Made by a program: the position numbers and the translations under genes. From Bordetella parapertussis (GTDB taxonomy: Bacteria; Pseudomonadota; Gammaproteobacteria; Burkholderiales; Burkholderiaceae_C): a stretch of DNA of 64,000 nt. Each line of letters opens with the position of its first letter. Position 1 is the stretch's first letter. This document shows, in pieces, positions 41,921 to 50,094 of the stretch. Under the pieces are notes generated by a model. That model searched no databases. It had not been told where the DNA came from and saw nothing but the letters and a program-made list of their open reading frames with translations. Where the stretch lies: assembly GCA_945878355.1 (NCBI GenBank), contig CAMCTC010000001.1:186001-250000 (forward strand), in the 5' to 3' direction.

Positions 41921-43045
41921 TCATCCGTTGACCACCCGCAGCAGCGTGGTTCGGTCGCGCGTCTCGCGCACCCTGTTGGCCGCCTCCACCAGACGCGCGA
42001 TCGTGGCAGTGGCGTAGTGCTGCGGCATGCCGGTCAGGGCAGGCCCCAGCAACAAGGCGCGGTCTTCCTCCGTCACGCCGGCCTCCCGCAGCCTTTGGCC
42101 GAAGGTGTGGCGCAGGTCGTGCACGCGGGCCCGTTCGTGCTTGGCGGCCCGCCTGGCGTTCTGGAACGCGGTGTTGTTTATCATGTGGACCGGCCGGAAC
42201 GGCATCACCGGTTCGTCCTCGATGTTCTTCACGCGCTCCCGTCGCCAGACGAACACGAACTCGTCATGGTCCCCTCGGCACTCTTCGACGATCCTGGTCG
42301 CCACGTCGTTCAGGATCAGCACGTGGGGTCGCTGGCCCTTGAACTCCGCAGCGGGGATCACGAAGACGCTGCGCTCCAACTCCGGCACCTTGCGCTCCCA
42401 GGCCCACTGCAGCCGGCACACGTTGTCGTCGCGTGCGCCGCAGTTGAGCGCGAAGAGCACCATGCGCTGCAGGTGCGCCGGCAGGTGCTTCATCAACTCC
42501 GCCTGCTCCGACCAGGTGATCGGGTAGGGCGGTCGCCTCTGCTGCCGCTCGTCGAGCATCTCGATCAACGGCGATGACAAGAGCCATGGCTTGCCGTGGG
42601 TGCGCCAGACGCGGGTCGCACGGTTGAGCACCGTGCGCACGACCTCAAGGCTGCGATTGATCGTCGCGTTCTTGGCGCCTTCGGCCACGCGTTCATCCTT
42701 GAAGCCCTCCAGGGCGTCGTTGCAGACGTCCCGCAGAGGCAGGCTGCCGATGTACGGCAGCAGGATGGTCACGTGGTACGAGATGACGTCCAAGGTGCGG
42801 ACCCCTCGCTGCTTGCACTCGATCAGGTACTCTTGTGCAGCAGCTGCGAACAGCTGCTCAGCGCCTTCTCGAAGTTCGTGTTCGCGCCTGGCATCGACCT
42901 CGGCCTGCCGCGCCCTGAGCCAGACTTCGGCGCTGTCTTGGCTGACCTTGCCGAGCCTGGCGAAGACGCGTTCGCCCTTGTATTGCTTGTTGACCGTCCG
43001 TTCGCCGGACCGATCGCGGAGGATGCCTGGTGTCCGAGTTCGCAT
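41921..43045 (-). CDS. Tyrosine-type site-specific integrase
   Basis: This 374-residue phage-type recombinase has an Arm/SAM-like N-terminal region and then the catalytic domain. The first arginine is in NCGARDDNVCRLQW, the HxxR box in VHDLRHTFGQRLREAG, and the nucleophile tyrosine in MPQHYATATI. All catalytic positions appear intact. Lying 90 bases from tRNA-Arg and pointing at it, this is probably the enzyme that inserted the island there. Its start overlaps the upstream excisionase-like frame. Confidence 0.92.
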   Translation of the reverse strand: MRTRTPGILRDRSGERTVNKQYKGERVFARLGKVSQDSAEVWLRARQAEVDARREHELREGAEQLFAAAAQEYLIECKQRGVRTLDVISYHVTILLPYIGSLPLRDVCNDALEGFKDERVAEGAKNATINRSLEVVRTVLNRATRVWRTHGKPWLLSSPLIEMLDERQQRRPPYPITWSEQAELMKHLPAHLQRMVLFALNCGARDDNVCRLQWAWERKVPELERSVFVIPAAEFKGQRPHVLILNDVATRIVEECRGDHDEFVFVWRRERVKNIEDEPVMPFRPVHMINNTAFQNARRAAKHERARVHDLRHTFGQRLREAGVTEEDRALLLGPALTGMPQHYATATIARLVEAANRVRETRDRTTLLRVVNG

Positions 43046-43299
43046 GGAACTGCTCCTTTCGTCGACTTGCGACTCGGGCGCCCTCGCTCACGAATATACG
43101 CGTCGGCCCAGGCGTCGAGTTCCTGGCGATCGAAGGCGATGCACCGGCCGCCGAAGGGGATTTCGGTGAGCGACGGGCGAATCTCGGCGTCGAAGCGGTT
43201 GCGGTCGACGCCGAGGTAGGCTGGCGCGTCGCGGTGACGGATCAGCCTCGGCGCGATCACGGTGGGCACCCTCTGGGGAGGCCGCGCTTCACGGCGCAT
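42823..43299 (-). CDS. Excisionase-like helix-turn-helix protein
   Basis: The conserved part is about 60 residues: PRLIRHRDAPAYLGVDRNRF followed by DAEIRPSLTEIPFGGRCIAF and DRQELDAWADAYI. This matches the AlpA/excisionase-type HTH proteins encoded just before integrases. Such proteins steer integrase toward excision and may repress it. The frame continues 75 further codons inside the integrase gene, which looks like run-on rather than conserved protein. It may reflect a lost stop codon. Confidence 0.7.
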   Translation of the reverse strand: MRREARPPQRVPTVIAPRLIRHRDAPAYLGVDRNRFDAEIRPSLTEIPFGGRCIAFDRQELDAWADAYIRERGRPSRKSTKGAVPCELGHQASSAIGPANGRSTSNTRANASSPGSARSAKTAPKSGSGRGRPRSMPGANTNFEKALSSCSQLLHKST

Positions 43300-44419
43300 C
43301 TCCTGCCTGGCTATCGGTAGACCCTGGCGATGGAGCGGCAGGGCCTCGACCCTGGGCGCCGATGTTGCCCGTGGTCGCGCGGGTGCGGGAGTGGCCCAAC
43401 AGCCTGGCGGCTCGCGCCCGGGCCTCGATGTCGCCAACGGGCCGGCCCACACCGCCGCGCACCGGCGACGGCGAACCGGTCTCGGCCTCGTAGGCATCGT
43501 TGACAAATTGGTGTCGCAGTCCGTGCGCCATCACGCCCAGCAGCTTCTTGGCGATGCCGCATTTGCGAATGACGTAATAGAAGCGAGCAGAGTTCTGCGT
43601 GCTGGTGAAACCGGGTCGGCCGACGTACATGCCGGGCGCGACGGCGGCCGTCACCCTGGCGAGCAACTCGCGCTGGCCATCTGTCGTCAGCGGCACGTCA
43701 CGCAGCCGCCCGCCTTTCGTGCCATGCTGGATCCGCAGGAACTCCGCGCACTCGGGGAAGGCCGCCGCATCACGCGGGTTCGCCTGCGCCCGGCCGATCA
43801 CAGCGCCGTGTGGTCGCAAATGCCCCGACTCCTTCGGGCGCATGCCAAACGCCCAGCACAGCTCCAGGCGCAAGCCCACCCAGGCGTCGATGGCAGAGAT
43901 CTCGGCGATCTTCGCTTCGATGTCGATGTTCTTCGCGTCCCAGCTGGCGTCACTGGTGGCCACCTGCGTTCGGTGGGCGTGCAGCGAATCGGCGCCAACG
44001 TAGTACTCCGGCTCACGCACCATGCCCGGCTTGCCGATCCATCCGCAGTAGGTGCGCAGGAAGCTCAGGTAGTTGTGGATCGTGGCTGTGGCCAGCTTGC
44101 GATCGATTGAGCGTGCAAGCACGGCCTCGATGTGGCGGTTGGCGAGTTGCCGCGGATCGACGTTGTGACACGGCGTGTGTCGCCGCAGTTCGCGAAAGAA
44201 GCTGGCATAGAAGCGCTGCCGGTCGAGCATTGTCTTGAACCCCACCCCCTTGTGCTTCTTGCTGTGCTTGAAGTTGTGCTTCTTCAGGATGGCGCCCAGC
44301 ACGCGAATCCAATCCGACGTGCCGATGGGCAGACTTGCCAGCACGGCGTCGGGATCGCTCTCGCTGCCCAGCACCTCGCGGCTGATGTGCCGCTGCTTCT
44401 TCGGTTTCTTGGTCGACAT
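43289..44419 (-). CDS. Second integrase-domain protein, catalytic tyrosine apparently missing
   Basis: This 376-residue integrase-domain protein starts STKKPKKQRHISREVLGSES. The N-terminal core-binding region has FYASFFRELRRHTPCHNVDP. The catalytic part shows the first Arg in AFGMRPKESGHLRP, a HGLRHQFVNDAYE box and LLGHSRTRATTGNIGAQ. Where family members have a tyrosine after LLGHSR (typically TxxYxG) this one has asparagine (AAC), so strand cleavage is unlikely. It may act only as a DNA-binding partner or be a decaying gene. Its end overlaps the excisionase-like frame by 11 bases. Confidence 0.8.
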   Translation of the reverse strand: MSTKKPKKQRHISREVLGSESDPDAVLASLPIGTSDWIRVLGAILKKHNFKHSKKHKGVGFKTMLDRQRFYASFFRELRRHTPCHNVDPRQLANRHIEAVLARSIDRKLATATIHNYLSFLRTYCGWIGKPGMVREPEYYVGADSLHAHRTQVATSDASWDAKNIDIEAKIAEISAIDAWVGLRLELCWAFGMRPKESGHLRPHGAVIGRAQANPRDAAAFPECAEFLRIQHGTKGGRLRDVPLTTDGQRELLARVTAAVAPGMYVGRPGFTSTQNSARFYYVIRKCGIAKKLLGVMAHGLRHQFVNDAYEAETGSPSPVRGGVGRPVGDIEARARAARLLGHSRTRATTGNIGAQGRGPAAPSPGSTDSQAGDAP

Positions 44420-44586
44420 GAAAGATCTCCAGTTCAGGACCACCTGAGCCAAGGGCGGCCATTGATCGGGATGGGGCGCTGTGTCGTGCAGCCATGCTTC
44501 GGCGCCCCATGCGGGCATGGCTGTTGGAGGCCAAGTGATTCATCGGGGTGGCAGGCCTCCGTGCCAGCCCGATGTGTCCAGGGTTT

Positions 44587-45092
44587 GCAGCCGCTTACGG
44601 CTGCTGGTGGTCGTAAAAAAGACTGCCCAGGTGGGTACTGCGCGTTTCTGCACAGCACCTCCGTGCACTCCAAGGTGCAAGGCACCGGCGCCTCGATGGG
44701 CGTCGGTTGCCTCCCAGTTCCGACTGGGACTTCGCTGTGTGAATCGATGACCCGGTCCTTCCCGCTGGACGCCCCCCTACCACCAGGGAGCGCGGGGCCG
44801 TTTCTTGGGTCGCGTGCCGCACCTCAGAGGGGCGACAAGGCACGCGATCGCCTCAAGGGCGGTCGACAACGGCTCGGGTATGTACGTGGCGGCGCGGGGG
44901 CAGCCTCGTGTGTCGCTAGCGCGCACAAGGCGACACGGGCGACGAAGTCAGGTCCGAAGGACCGATCGATGGGGGAGGGAACTCGCCGCGTCTTGCGCGG
45001 CACGGCTCAGCGTGGAGCCGTGTGCAGGTGCGGGTCACGACCGCTAACGGCTGCTTCATGGCGCAGAGGCCAACGGACGCAGCGTCCGGCCT
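44587..45092 (+). other. Hairpin array, candidate structured non-coding RNA
   Basis: The gap from 44420 to 45731 holds no convincing protein gene. Within it many short perfect stems follow one another. Examples: GCAGCCG/CGGCTGC (44587-44604), TCCCAGT/ACTGGGA with a TCCG loop (44712-44729), CGCGTGCC/GGCACGCG (44811-44846), CGATCGCC/GGCGGTCG (44845-44865), GTGTCGC/GCGACAC (44910-44936), GGTCC-GAA-GGACC (44951-44963), GCCGCG/CGCGGC (44985-45001), CACGGCTC/GAGCCGTG (45001-45022) and CGGACG-CAG-CGTCCG near 45080. The T-G pair at 44845-44865 and the UNCG-like loop fit a plus-strand RNA better. From 45100 to 45731 only weaker palindromes and scattered TTGACA boxes (45309) are seen. Confidence 0.5.
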
Positions 45093-45731
45093 GCTTGGAC
45101 TTGACGGTCTTGCGGCAGGCACGCAAGGCTCGACGCAGAGTTGACATGCGAACGGGCATGGTCGTCAAGGCCCGGAAACACCTGTCGCAGGAGCCTTGGG
45201 CCGGAATCGGCGGCCCTGAACGGGTGTAGGGTTTGACAGGCGTCCAAGAAACGCGGTTAGCGGCAATTAGCCGTTGAAAATTGATCGGCTCCAGGAACGA
45301 CGCGGGGTTGACAACGAATTTTCCGGCCTCCAGTTCGGATGCACCCGACTTGGCGATCGTGGAGTGGGTTGAGCTCGGACGGTGCCGCCGTCCAGGCAGT
45401 GCCCCTCACGAGCCCCGCGATGGATGCGAGGCATCGGCCGGCGTCGACCTTTTGGGGCCCGACGGAGGCCCTTCAGGGGCCGGCCAATGCAAGGCAAGGT
45501 CGCCTTGCCCGATCAAAGCCCCACTCCGCGCGATGCTAGAGTGACCGTTACACAGGGACGTGCAGATGGTGACTCCATGACCGCTGGGTCGATTCGGTTC
45601 CACGAACAACCTCGGCGTCATCGCCGCTCTGCGAGTCTGGCGCCGATGGCCGGCTCACGCATGGTCTGCCGTCAAGGCGCTGCAGGCCAAGGCGCGCCCG
45701 TCCATCGAGTCCCACGGCGGGGATCACCGTC

Positions 45732-46670
45732 ATGATGTTCTGGGTGGGCACGACAGACACGCGCTGGTTCGAGTTCCTGGCCCCGCGTCATCTGGACGAG
45801 GTGAACTTCTGGCAGCCATCGGTGCGTCCCGCCTTTGAGAATGCGCCCAGCAGCATGCAGTTCGTTTTCAAGGTGAAGCGTCCCCACAACCACATTGCGG
45901 GTGCCGGCTACTTCATCACACGCAGCGTGCTGCCGCTCGACCTGGCCTGGGAGATCTTCGGACAGAAGAACGGCGCGGCTTCACTAGCAGAACTGCGCGA
46001 GCTTCTGGGGCCGCTGGCCGGCCGCGGCACGCCGCTCACCCAGATCACGTGCCAGGTCATCGCCAACCCCGTCTTCTTCGAACCGCGAGACTGGCTGCCC
46101 GATCCGCCGGGCTGGTCGTCCAACATCGTGCGCGGCAAGATGTACCGGACCGAGGAGGCCGACGGCGCCACGATCTGGGCGCATGTGCTGCCGCTGCTCG
46201 CCCGTGGTCTCGAAGCCCAGGCCGAGGCTTCGGATAGCGGCGCCCTGGTGGTGCACGAGCCGGCGGCGCGGTACGGTGAGCCCATCCTGATGTGGCCCCG
46301 GCTCGGCCAGGGCTCGTTTCGCGTGGTTGTCACCGAGGCCTACAACCGCAAGTGCGCGATCACCGGCGAAAGCACCTTGTTGGCGTTGGAGGCCGCGCAC
46401 ATCGTGCCCTACGCCGAGGAAGGTGCCCATGATGTGCGCAACGGCCTGCTGCTGCGGGCCGATTTCCACCGCCTGTTCGACGCCGGCCTGGTGTCGGTGA
46501 CGCCCGACATGACGATCCGTGTCAGCCCGCGCATCCGCGAAGCGTGGTTCAACGGCAAGGCGTACTACCGGATGGACGGCCAACCGCTGACCGTCACGCC
46601 GACACGGCCGGAATACCGCCCCGATCCCGACCGCCTGCAATGGCACCTCAAGAACAGGTTTCAGGCATGA
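45732..46670 (+). CDS. HNH endonuclease domain protein
   Basis: The 312-residue protein has an N-terminal domain of unknown role (about 1-190: TRWFEFLAPRHLDEVNFWQP, FKVKRPHNHIAGAGYF) and a C-terminal HNH nuclease. The nuclease region is AYNRKCAITGESTLLALEAA then HIVPYAEEGAHDVRNGLLLR and FHRLFDAG, giving the H-N-H residues with a CxxTG-type first strand. Such two-part proteins occur in defence islands. MMFWVG offers two adjacent ATGs. It overlaps the MazG-like gene by four bases (ATGA), so the two are co-translated. Confidence 0.82.
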   Translation: MMFWVGTTDTRWFEFLAPRHLDEVNFWQPSVRPAFENAPSSMQFVFKVKRPHNHIAGAGYFITRSVLPLDLAWEIFGQKNGAASLAELRELLGPLAGRGTPLTQITCQVIANPVFFEPRDWLPDPPGWSSNIVRGKMYRTEEADGATIWAHVLPLLARGLEAQAEASDSGALVVHEPAARYGEPILMWPRLGQGSFRVVVTEAYNRKCAITGESTLLALEAAHIVPYAEEGAHDVRNGLLLRADFHRLFDAGLVSVTPDMTIRVSPRIREAWFNGKAYYRMDGQPLTVTPTRPEYRPDPDRLQWHLKNRFQA

Positions 46671-47017
46671 CGCACTTCCCCGAAGAACTCACCCAGCGCC
46701 TGCTGGCCTTCCGTGCCGAGCGAGACTGGGAGCAGTTCCACAACGCTCGAAGCCTTGCCACCGCCCTGTCCGTGGAGGCGTCCGAGCTGCTGGAGCACTT
46801 CATCTGGGCCAAGGACGCCGACGTGGCCGAGATCGTCGACAAGCGCCGCAATGAAATCGAAGCCGAGCTTGCCGACGTCGGGATGCTGCTGGCCTACCTG
46901 TGCCATGACCTGGGCGTCGACCTGGCAGCCGCGGTGTCGCGGAAGATGAAGGCCAATGCGATCAAGTACCCGGTCGAGAAGTCGCGCGGGCGATCGGAGA
47001 AGTACACGCGGCTGTGA
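46667..47017 (+). CDS. MazG-like nucleotide pyrophosphohydrolase
   Basis: The 116-residue all-alpha NTP pyrophosphatase has the metal-binding motif pairs EASELLEH (ExxE) and EIEAELADVGM (ExxD). It begins LTQRLLAFRAERDWEQFHNA and ends NAIKYPVEKSRGRSEKYTRL, as in the short MazG-related enzymes that cut dNTPs or NTPs to monophosphates. ATGA overlap with the HNH gene points to a two-gene module. Confidence 0.9.
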   Translation: MTHFPEELTQRLLAFRAERDWEQFHNARSLATALSVEASELLEHFIWAKDADVAEIVDKRRNEIEAELADVGMLLAYLCHDLGVDLAAAVSRKMKANAIKYPVEKSRGRSEKYTRL

Positions 47018-47123
47018 GGGCGGATGCAGCGGCGCACAGACAAAGAAGCTGGAACGAGACCCAAGCCAACGTGGCCACCCATGTCGCGCATGTAGCCGGC
47101 AGAGGTCGAATTGAAGAAGTCCG

Positions 47124-47288
47124 CGTCCTCAAGGCTTCGAGACCGGTACGGTCGGCGGTGGCAGCCATGGATATCGCCCCGGAGTGAACCCTGCAACTGG
47201 ACAAGCCTGTGTCGTGCTCACCAACAGTGAAACGGGCGACCCCATGGTCTGGCTGTGCGGCGACAGCCGCGCCATCGACCCACGCTGA
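47124..47288 (+). pseudogene. Possible relic of a beta-lactamase-family serine hydrolase (C-terminus)
   Basis: In one frame the gap 47018-47376 reads TGTVGGGSHGYRPGVNPATG then QACVVLTNSETGDPMVWL and a stop 13 codons later. The GGG-x-x-GYRPG and VVLTNS-x-x-G pattern resembles the end of beta-lactamase-like serine hydrolases. The catalytic parts are absent. The call rests on about 40 residues and is tentative. Nothing else was seen in this gap apart from the ribosome site of the next gene. Confidence 0.3.
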
Positions 47289-47376
47289 CTACCTCCTGCC
47301 TTAGACGGGGTGGCCCGCGCTCTCGGGTGACGTAGACTGCACAGAATTCTGTCATCTACCCCTCAAGGAGCCGGCC

Positions 47377-47724
47377 ATGGGCTTTTCAGCCAGCGATGTG
47401 GTGCCCTTCACTCAGGCGAGAGCGAACCTCTCCGAGCTGGCCGACCAGGCCAAGGCCGGCGCCGAGAAGATCATCACCAAGAACGGTGAGAGCTACGTCG
47501 CCCTGATCGACGCCGACCGGCTGGACTACTACCACCGGCTGGAGCGCGAGCGCATCCACCTGCTGCTGATCGACGACGCCAAGCGAGGCCTGGCAGACAT
47601 CGCTGCCGGCCGCACCTTTGAGGCGGACGGGGCCATCGGCCAGCTTCAGCAGCGCCGCACGGCTGCCGCTAAGGCATCCAGCCCGGCGAACCCTGGCAAG
47701 CTCGCGACCAAGAAGCGTGGCTGA
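47377..47724 (+). CDS. Phd/YefM-type antitoxin
   Basis: The 115-residue protein begins VVPFTQARANLSELADQAKA, followed by KIITKNGESYVALIDADRLD, the classic Phd/YefM DNA-binding fold. A helical region that would wrap the toxin follows, then a basic Ala/Lys-rich tail longer than usual. AAGGAG lies 8 bases before the ATG. Antitoxins of this kind neutralise the partner and repress their own operon. The toxin gene overlaps by 8 bases. Confidence 0.9.
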   Translation: MGFSASDVVPFTQARANLSELADQAKAGAEKIITKNGESYVALIDADRLDYYHRLERERIHLLLIDDAKRGLADIAAGRTFEADGAIGQLQQRRTAAAKASSPANPGKLATKKRG

Positions 47725-48118
47725 CACGCTGTACCGGGTCGAGCTGACCGCGAGTTTCCTGGAGCGCCTGGACGCCATTGAAGCGTTCTTGGTGGCGGCG
47801 GACGCCGGCTTTGCCTTTGATGACCTGCTGGCCGAGTTGCGCGCCACCGTCATTCCCAACCTGCGCCGCTTCCCGCGTATAGGCCGGCGCTACTTGGCCA
47901 ATCCGCCCCAGTCGGCTGAGGCCCTGGCGCAGTTGGCTGCGCTGCCAGCCGGCGCACCAGACGCGCTGCGCGAATACCTGCACGGCGACTACCTGATGCT
48001 CTACACGGTAGTGGATGCCTCCCCACAAGCCAACGCCTGCGTGTACCTGCTGTCCATTCGGCATCACCGCCAGCTATCGTTTGACTTCGCCAAGCTATGG
48101 CCAAATGGTGGCGAATAA
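47717..48118 (+). CDS. ParE/RelE-type toxin
   Basis: From a GTG start overlapping the antitoxin stop, the 133-residue protein reads DTLYRVELTASFLERLDAIE, PNLRRFPRIGRRYL, EYLHGDYLMLYTVVDA and YLLSIRHHRQLSFDFAKLWP, the ParE/RelE fold with its C-terminal IRHHRQ strand. It is longer than typical ParE because of an insert at about 70-90 (SAEALAQLAALPAGAPDALR). Target (gyrase or ribosome-bound mRNA) cannot be decided. Confidence 0.85.
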   Translation: MADTLYRVELTASFLERLDAIEAFLVAADAGFAFDDLLAELRATVIPNLRRFPRIGRRYLANPPQSAEALAQLAALPAGAPDALREYLHGDYLMLYTVVDASPQANACVYLLSIRHHRQLSFDFAKLWPNGGE

Positions 48119-48134
48119 GAAGAGGAAATCAGTG

Positions 48135-48829
48135 ATGACCAGGGAGCCGGTCCATAACAGCGCAATGACGGAGGCAGACACCTGCCGCGATTTCGTCACA
48201 CCAAAGATCGTCCAGGCTGGGTGGTCAGATGCCCCATTCGCCATCGGTGAGCAACGCAGCTTCACCAACGGCCGCATCTTCGTCGCTGGCGGCAAAGTTC
48301 GACGCGGCAAGCAGCGCCGTGCCGACTACATCCTTTTCTATCGCCGTGACTTTCCCCTGGCCGTCGTCGAGGCCAAAGAAGCCGGTCTGCCGGCTGAGAA
48401 CGGCGTTCAGCAGGCGCGCGAGTACGCCGAGGCCCTGGGGCTGAAATTTGCGTATGCCACGAATGGGCATCGCATCATCGAGATCGACTATCTGGCGGGT
48501 ACCGAGCGCGAGGTCGAACGCTATGCCAGCCCGGAAGAACTCTTCGCCCGGCTGACAGCAGGCGTCCACCTTCCCCCGGCCGCCGCACCGCATCTGCTGG
48601 AGCCCTTCAACCTGGCTTCCGGCAAGGTGCCACGCTATTACCAGCAGATCCGATCCACCGCGTGGTCGAAGCTGTTCTGCTCGGCCAGAAGCGCATCCTG
48701 GCCACCCTGGCCACCGGCACCGGCAAGACCTTCGTGGCCTTTCAGATTTGCTGGACGCTCTGGAGCAGTCGCTGGAACCGCACAGGCGAGTACCGGCGCC
48801 CGAAGATTCTTTTCCTGGCCGACTGTTAG
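48135..48829 (+). pseudogene. hsdR: Type I restriction R subunit, N-terminal fragment with frameshift
   Basis: The first 170 or so residues form the HSDR nuclease domain: TEADTCRDFVTPKIVQAGW, RADYILFYRRDFPLAVVEAK (catalytic D and ExK) and NGVQQAREYAEALGLKFAYA. After GKVPRYYQQI near 48648 the frame is lost by an apparent 1-base deletion. The next frame continues as RVVEAVLLGQKRILATLATG and TGKTFVAF (Walker A), then stops at 48827-48829 just after FLAD. The helicase and C-terminal parts, over 500 residues, are gone. The start could also be at 48105 or 48165. Confidence 0.85.
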
Positions 48830-48839
48830 CGACGGTGCA

Positions 48840-48995
48840 AATCCGCTTCTAAACGCTGGCGAGGGAGCGGTGGGCATCAAGGCCAACTTCCCGCCCAACA
48901 TGCAGACGGCCGAAACGGCGCTGCTTTTCCTGCAATACATCATGCGCAAACTGCGCGTGGCGGGCGCTCCCGGTGGAGGCCAAGGGCGAGGATGA
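48840..48995 (+). pseudogene. Probable hsdM methyltransferase fragment
   Basis: Directly after the hsdR fragment one frame reads VGIKANFPPNMQTAETALLF then LQYIMRKLR. This matches the stretch of type I N6-adenine methyltransferases (HsdM) just after the NPPF motif. Neither the SAM site nor the rest of the enzyme is present. A deletion that fused pieces of hsdR, hsdM and the following regulator is inferred. Confidence 0.55.
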
Positions 48996-50094
48996 GCAGG
49001 AACTGCTGGGCTTGGCCGCCAATGTGCCCTGGGATGACCGGCTGGCGCAGCAGGCACGCGTGGAGGACTTGTCGCGTGCGTTGATGCTGGACTACCTGCG
49101 CGAAGTGGGCAGCGCCTTGGCCGATGAAGTACCGGGCCTGCAACTGGAAGCGCTGGGCCGCCAGATGAACGTGGTCGGCGGGTCGAGTGAGGCGCCGTGG
49201 CCCAAGAACGTAGGGCTGCTGTTCTTCAACGAGGCGCCGGACCGCTTCTTCCTCTACACCCAGATCGACGTGGTGTGGTTTCCGGAAGGCGCGGGCGGTG
49301 ACCGCTTCGAGGAGAAGGTGTTTAAGGGGCCGCTCGCCCGCATGACGCGCGAGGCGCTGGGCTACATCCAGCGCAACTACCTGCGTGAGACGGTGTTGAA
49401 GCACCCCGACCGTGCCGAGGCCACGCGGGTGTGGAACTTCCCGTATGCAGCTATCGAAGAGGCGCTGGTCAATGCCGTGTACCACCGCTCATACGAAGAG
49501 CGTGAACCTATCGAGGTGCGCATCGGCCGCGAAGACCTGGTCATCCTGAGCTTTCCCGGGCCCGACCGCTCCATTCGCATGGAAGACTTCGCCGCCGGGC
49601 GTGCCGTGAGCCGGCGCTACCGCAATCGTCGAATTGGTGAGTTCCTGAAGGAGCTGGACCTGACGGAGGGGCGATCGACCGGCGTGCCCAAGATCCTGAA
49701 AGCCATGGCGGTCAATGGCTCGCCGGTACCGGTTTTCGAGACCGATGATGACCGCACGGCGTATTTGATTCGGCTGCCGGCACATCCGTTGGCGGCGGCG
49801 CCAGATGCGGCTTCCGCGCAAGTCACCGATCAAGTCACCGACCAAGTCACCCCAGAGGTCGCGCGCCTGTTGGTGGCCGCCGCACAGGGCGCGCTAGCCC
49901 GAACCGCACTGCAAGGCCTGCTGAAATTGAAGCACACGCCGCATTTCAGGCAGGCCTATCTTCAGCCAGCGATGGCGGCCGGCCTGCTGGAGATGAAACT
50001 GCCGGATCAGCCCAACAGTCGACTGCAGCGCTACCGTCTGACGGCCCTGGGCCAGCGCTGGCTGCGTGCCCACACCGGTGAGACCAAGCCGTGA
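48973..50094 (+). CDS. ATP-binding regulator (AlbA_2/GHKL type), N-terminus deleted
   Basis: The 373 residues match the later three quarters of the AlbA_2-plus-ATPase proteins that accompany type I restriction genes: VPWDDRLAQQARVEDLSRAL, LLFFNEAPDRFFLYTQIDVV, the HATPase N-box AIEEALVNAVYHRSYEER, EGRSTGVPKILKAMAVNGSP, a QVTDQVTDQVT linker and a C-terminal winged helix. The family normally has about 100 more N-terminal residues (AlbA_2 domain). Here the GTG at 48973 follows the hsdM scar. It may be expressed but is probably not fully functional. It overlaps the next GTG by four bases. Confidence 0.75.
   Translation: MEAKGEDEQELLGLAANVPWDDRLAQQARVEDLSRALMLDYLREVGSALADEVPGLQLEALGRQMNVVGGSSEAPWPKNVGLLFFNEAPDRFFLYTQIDVVWFPEGAGGDRFEEKVFKGPLARMTREALGYIQRNYLRETVLKHPDRAEATRVWNFPYAAIEEALVNAVYHRSYEEREPIEVRIGREDLVILSFPGPDRSIRMEDFAAGRAVSRRYRNRRIGEFLKELDLTEGRSTGVPKILKAMAVNGSPVPVFETDDDRTAYLIRLPAHPLAAAPDAASAQVTDQVTDQVTPEVARLLVAAAQGALARTALQGLLKLKHTPHFRQAYLQPAMAAGLLEMKLPDQPNSRLQRYRLTALGQRWLRAHTGETKP

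Noticed and set aside
42823..43045. Extra domain on the excisionase-like protein
   Set aside because: The C-terminal 75 codons lie wholly inside the integrase gene in another frame and have low-complexity Ser/Arg/Ala content, so they look like run-on translation.
44132..45229. Long plus-strand frame (365 codons) over the hairpin tract
   Set aside because: It begins inside the opposite-strand integrase gene, has no ribosome site or recognisable domain, and its composition follows the GC-rich hairpins.
49828..49853. Repeated QVTDQVTDQVT as a possible repeat-containing protein or CRISPR-like array
   Set aside because: It is three short in-frame repeats forming the linker commonly seen before the winged helix of this ATP-binding protein family; there are no spacers.
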